Source of the DNA: CAYFVR01 sp964346545 | GTDB taxonomy: Bacteria > Desulfobacterota > Desulfobacteria > Desulfobacterales > Desulfococcaceae | Length of the DNA stretch: 6,232 nucleotides | Direction: 5' to 3' | Assembly: GCA_964346545.1 (NCBI GenBank) | Contig: CAYFVR010000268.1 | Coordinates: forward strand, 1-6,232 | In this document: piece by piece, positions 5,309-6,232 of the stretch | Layout of the letters: each line of letters starts with the position of its first letter | Position numbering within the stretch: the stretch's first letter is position 1 | Position numbers and translations under genes: made by a program | The notes under the pieces: generated by a model | What the model saw: the letters and a program-made list of their open reading frames with translations, nothing else | Database searches by the model: none | What the model was told of the DNA's origin: nothing

Positions 5309-6217
5309 GTGCCCAACACGCTGGTCCACATCGGTATCCATCTGCCGATCACGCGGGGAATTTTTCGCGGCGCCGACCCGAAATGGATTCTGCTGGGGTG
5401 CGTGGTTCCGGACCTCCCATGGATTTTTCAGCGGGCCGCCAGGGTCTTTCTTCCGGGTCTTGATCCGGTGGATTTGCGGCTCTACGCCACCGTCCAGGCC
5501 TCCCTCTTTTTCTGCCTGATCTTTTCCGCCGGCGCGGCCCTTCTCTCCCGCCGGCCCCTTCGAAATTTCGCCATCCTGGCCTTGGGATCGGCCCTTCATC
5601 TCCTCCTGGACGCCCTCCAAATCAAATGGGGAAACGGCGTCCACTTTTTCGCGCCCTTTTCCTGGCAAATGACCCAGTTTGGCCTCCTTTGGCCGGAATC
5701 GCCGGTCACCGGTTTCTTCACGTTGCTGGGGCTGGGGGTTCTAATCGCTTTCGGCTTCCGGAGGACCGACGAAGACGCGCCGATTCGCCGGATGGTGAAC
5801 CTTCCCACAGCCTGGACTTTGGCCGGTTTCCTTCTCGCGGGCCACCTGCTTTTGCCGCTTGCCCTGCTTTCCGGCCCGGAACGGGCGAACAATCATTACG
5901 CCGCCACACTGCGCGACAAGGACAATCGAATCGGAAAGCCGATCCAACTGGACCGGGTGCGCTGGGAGCCCGAAACGGGAATCCATGTTTTTTCGGGAGA
6001 CGTGCTGAAAGCGGACGGATTGGAGAACGTTCCGGCGGACACGGTTTCCATCCAGGGCCGTTTTGTTTCTCGAGATCGGATACGGGTCCACCAATGGAAA
6101 CGGCACTCGGCAGGGCTACGAAATCTGGCGTCCTACGTCGGGTTGATGGGAGTCGCGATGACGTGGGGATCGGCGGGCTTTCGTCGATTCAGAGCGGAGA
6201 GTTCAAGCGGGGGATGA
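5309..6217 (+). CDS. Multi-pass membrane protein, possible YdjM/DUF457-like metal-dependent hydrolase
   Basis: I recognise this only loosely. It has 302 residues from the GTG start. The N-terminus PNTLVHIGIHLP (2-13), then GADPKW (21-26), VVPDLPW (32-38), ALHLLLDALQ (95-104) and FFAPFSW (113-119) carry the spaced His and Asp residues (H7, H11, D35, H97, D101) and the PFSW motif. These recall inner-membrane putative metal-dependent hydrolases of the YdjM type (PF04307) and related DUF4184-like proteins. Hydrophobic segments lie near 25-41, 59-80, 86-104, 134-150, 168-187 and 271-288. Residues about 190-268 form a hydrophilic stretch with RWEPETGIHVFSGDV, probably a small beta-rich domain outside the membrane, which is not typical of short YdjM proteins. 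No enzymatic activity is established for the family. The gene lies 169 nt after the ABC ATPase, so it may be a separate unit. The last 15 bases of the window hold nothing recognisable. Confidence 0.6.
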   Translation: MPNTLVHIGIHLPITRGIFRGADPKWILLGCVVPDLPWIFQRAARVFLPGLDPVDLRLYATVQASLFFCLIFSAGAALLSRRPLRNFAILALGSALHLLLDALQIKWGNGVHFFAPFSWQMTQFGLLWPESPVTGFFTLLGLGVLIAFGFRRTDEDAPIRRMVNLPTAWTLAGFLLAGHLLLPLALLSGPERANNHYAATLRDKDNRIGKPIQLDRVRWEPETGIHVFSGDVLKADGLENVPADTVSIQGRFVSRDRIRVHQWKRHSAGLRNLASYVGLMGVAMTWGSAGFRRFRAESSSGG

Positions 6218-6232
6218 ACGAGGGAAAACGCC

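Noticed and set aside
1..6232. CRISPR arrays, tRNA or rRNA genes, insertion sequences
   Set aside because: No regularly spaced repeats, cloverleaf-like sequences, transposase motifs or terminal inverted repeats with target duplications were seen.

Overview
This is a GC-rich, gene-dense bacterial window, probably from a Gram-negative proteobacterium. The signal peptide has no lipobox, so the binding protein is periplasmic. The AroF and ABC sequences look proteobacterial, and I lean towards Desulfobacterota/Deltaproteobacteria, but no marker here proves it.

Left half, minus strand (about 1-2325): a shikimate-pathway transcription unit. It runs from a candidate promoter (2294-2322), through a leader region, into a class I DAHP synthase (aroF-type, 964-2067) and then 3-dehydroquinate synthase (aroB, 1-860, 3' end cut by the window edge). 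These are the first two steps of aromatic biosynthesis, encoded in pathway order.

The most striking element lies between the promoter and aroF. A 23-residue open frame (2187-2258, minus) has nine consecutive aromatic codons, encoding YFWFWYYFY: four Tyr, three Phe and two Trp. It is followed by a 13-bp GC-rich hairpin with U residues just upstream of the aroF ribosome-binding site. An upstream segment can form a mutually exclusive antiterminator with that hairpin. This has the layout of a ribosome-mediated transcription attenuator that senses all three aromatic amino acids at once.

Right half, plus strand (2450-5139): a divergently transcribed three-gene ABC importer with periplasmic binding protein, permease and ATPase. 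The genes are separated by 3 nt and then overlap by 4 nt. The binding protein belongs to the ABC_sub_bind family (PF04392/COG2984), whose characterised members include tryptophan and tyrosine binders. Given the neighbouring aromatic-biosynthesis unit, an aromatic amino acid or related compound is the best guess for the substrate. A 169-bp gap with an imperfect inverted repeat follows, then a membrane protein (5309-6217) resembling the YdjM/DUF457-type putative metal-dependent hydrolases, whose function is not established.

Overall the locus may combine aromatic synthesis and aromatic uptake around one divergent regulatory region of 382 bp (2068-2449).
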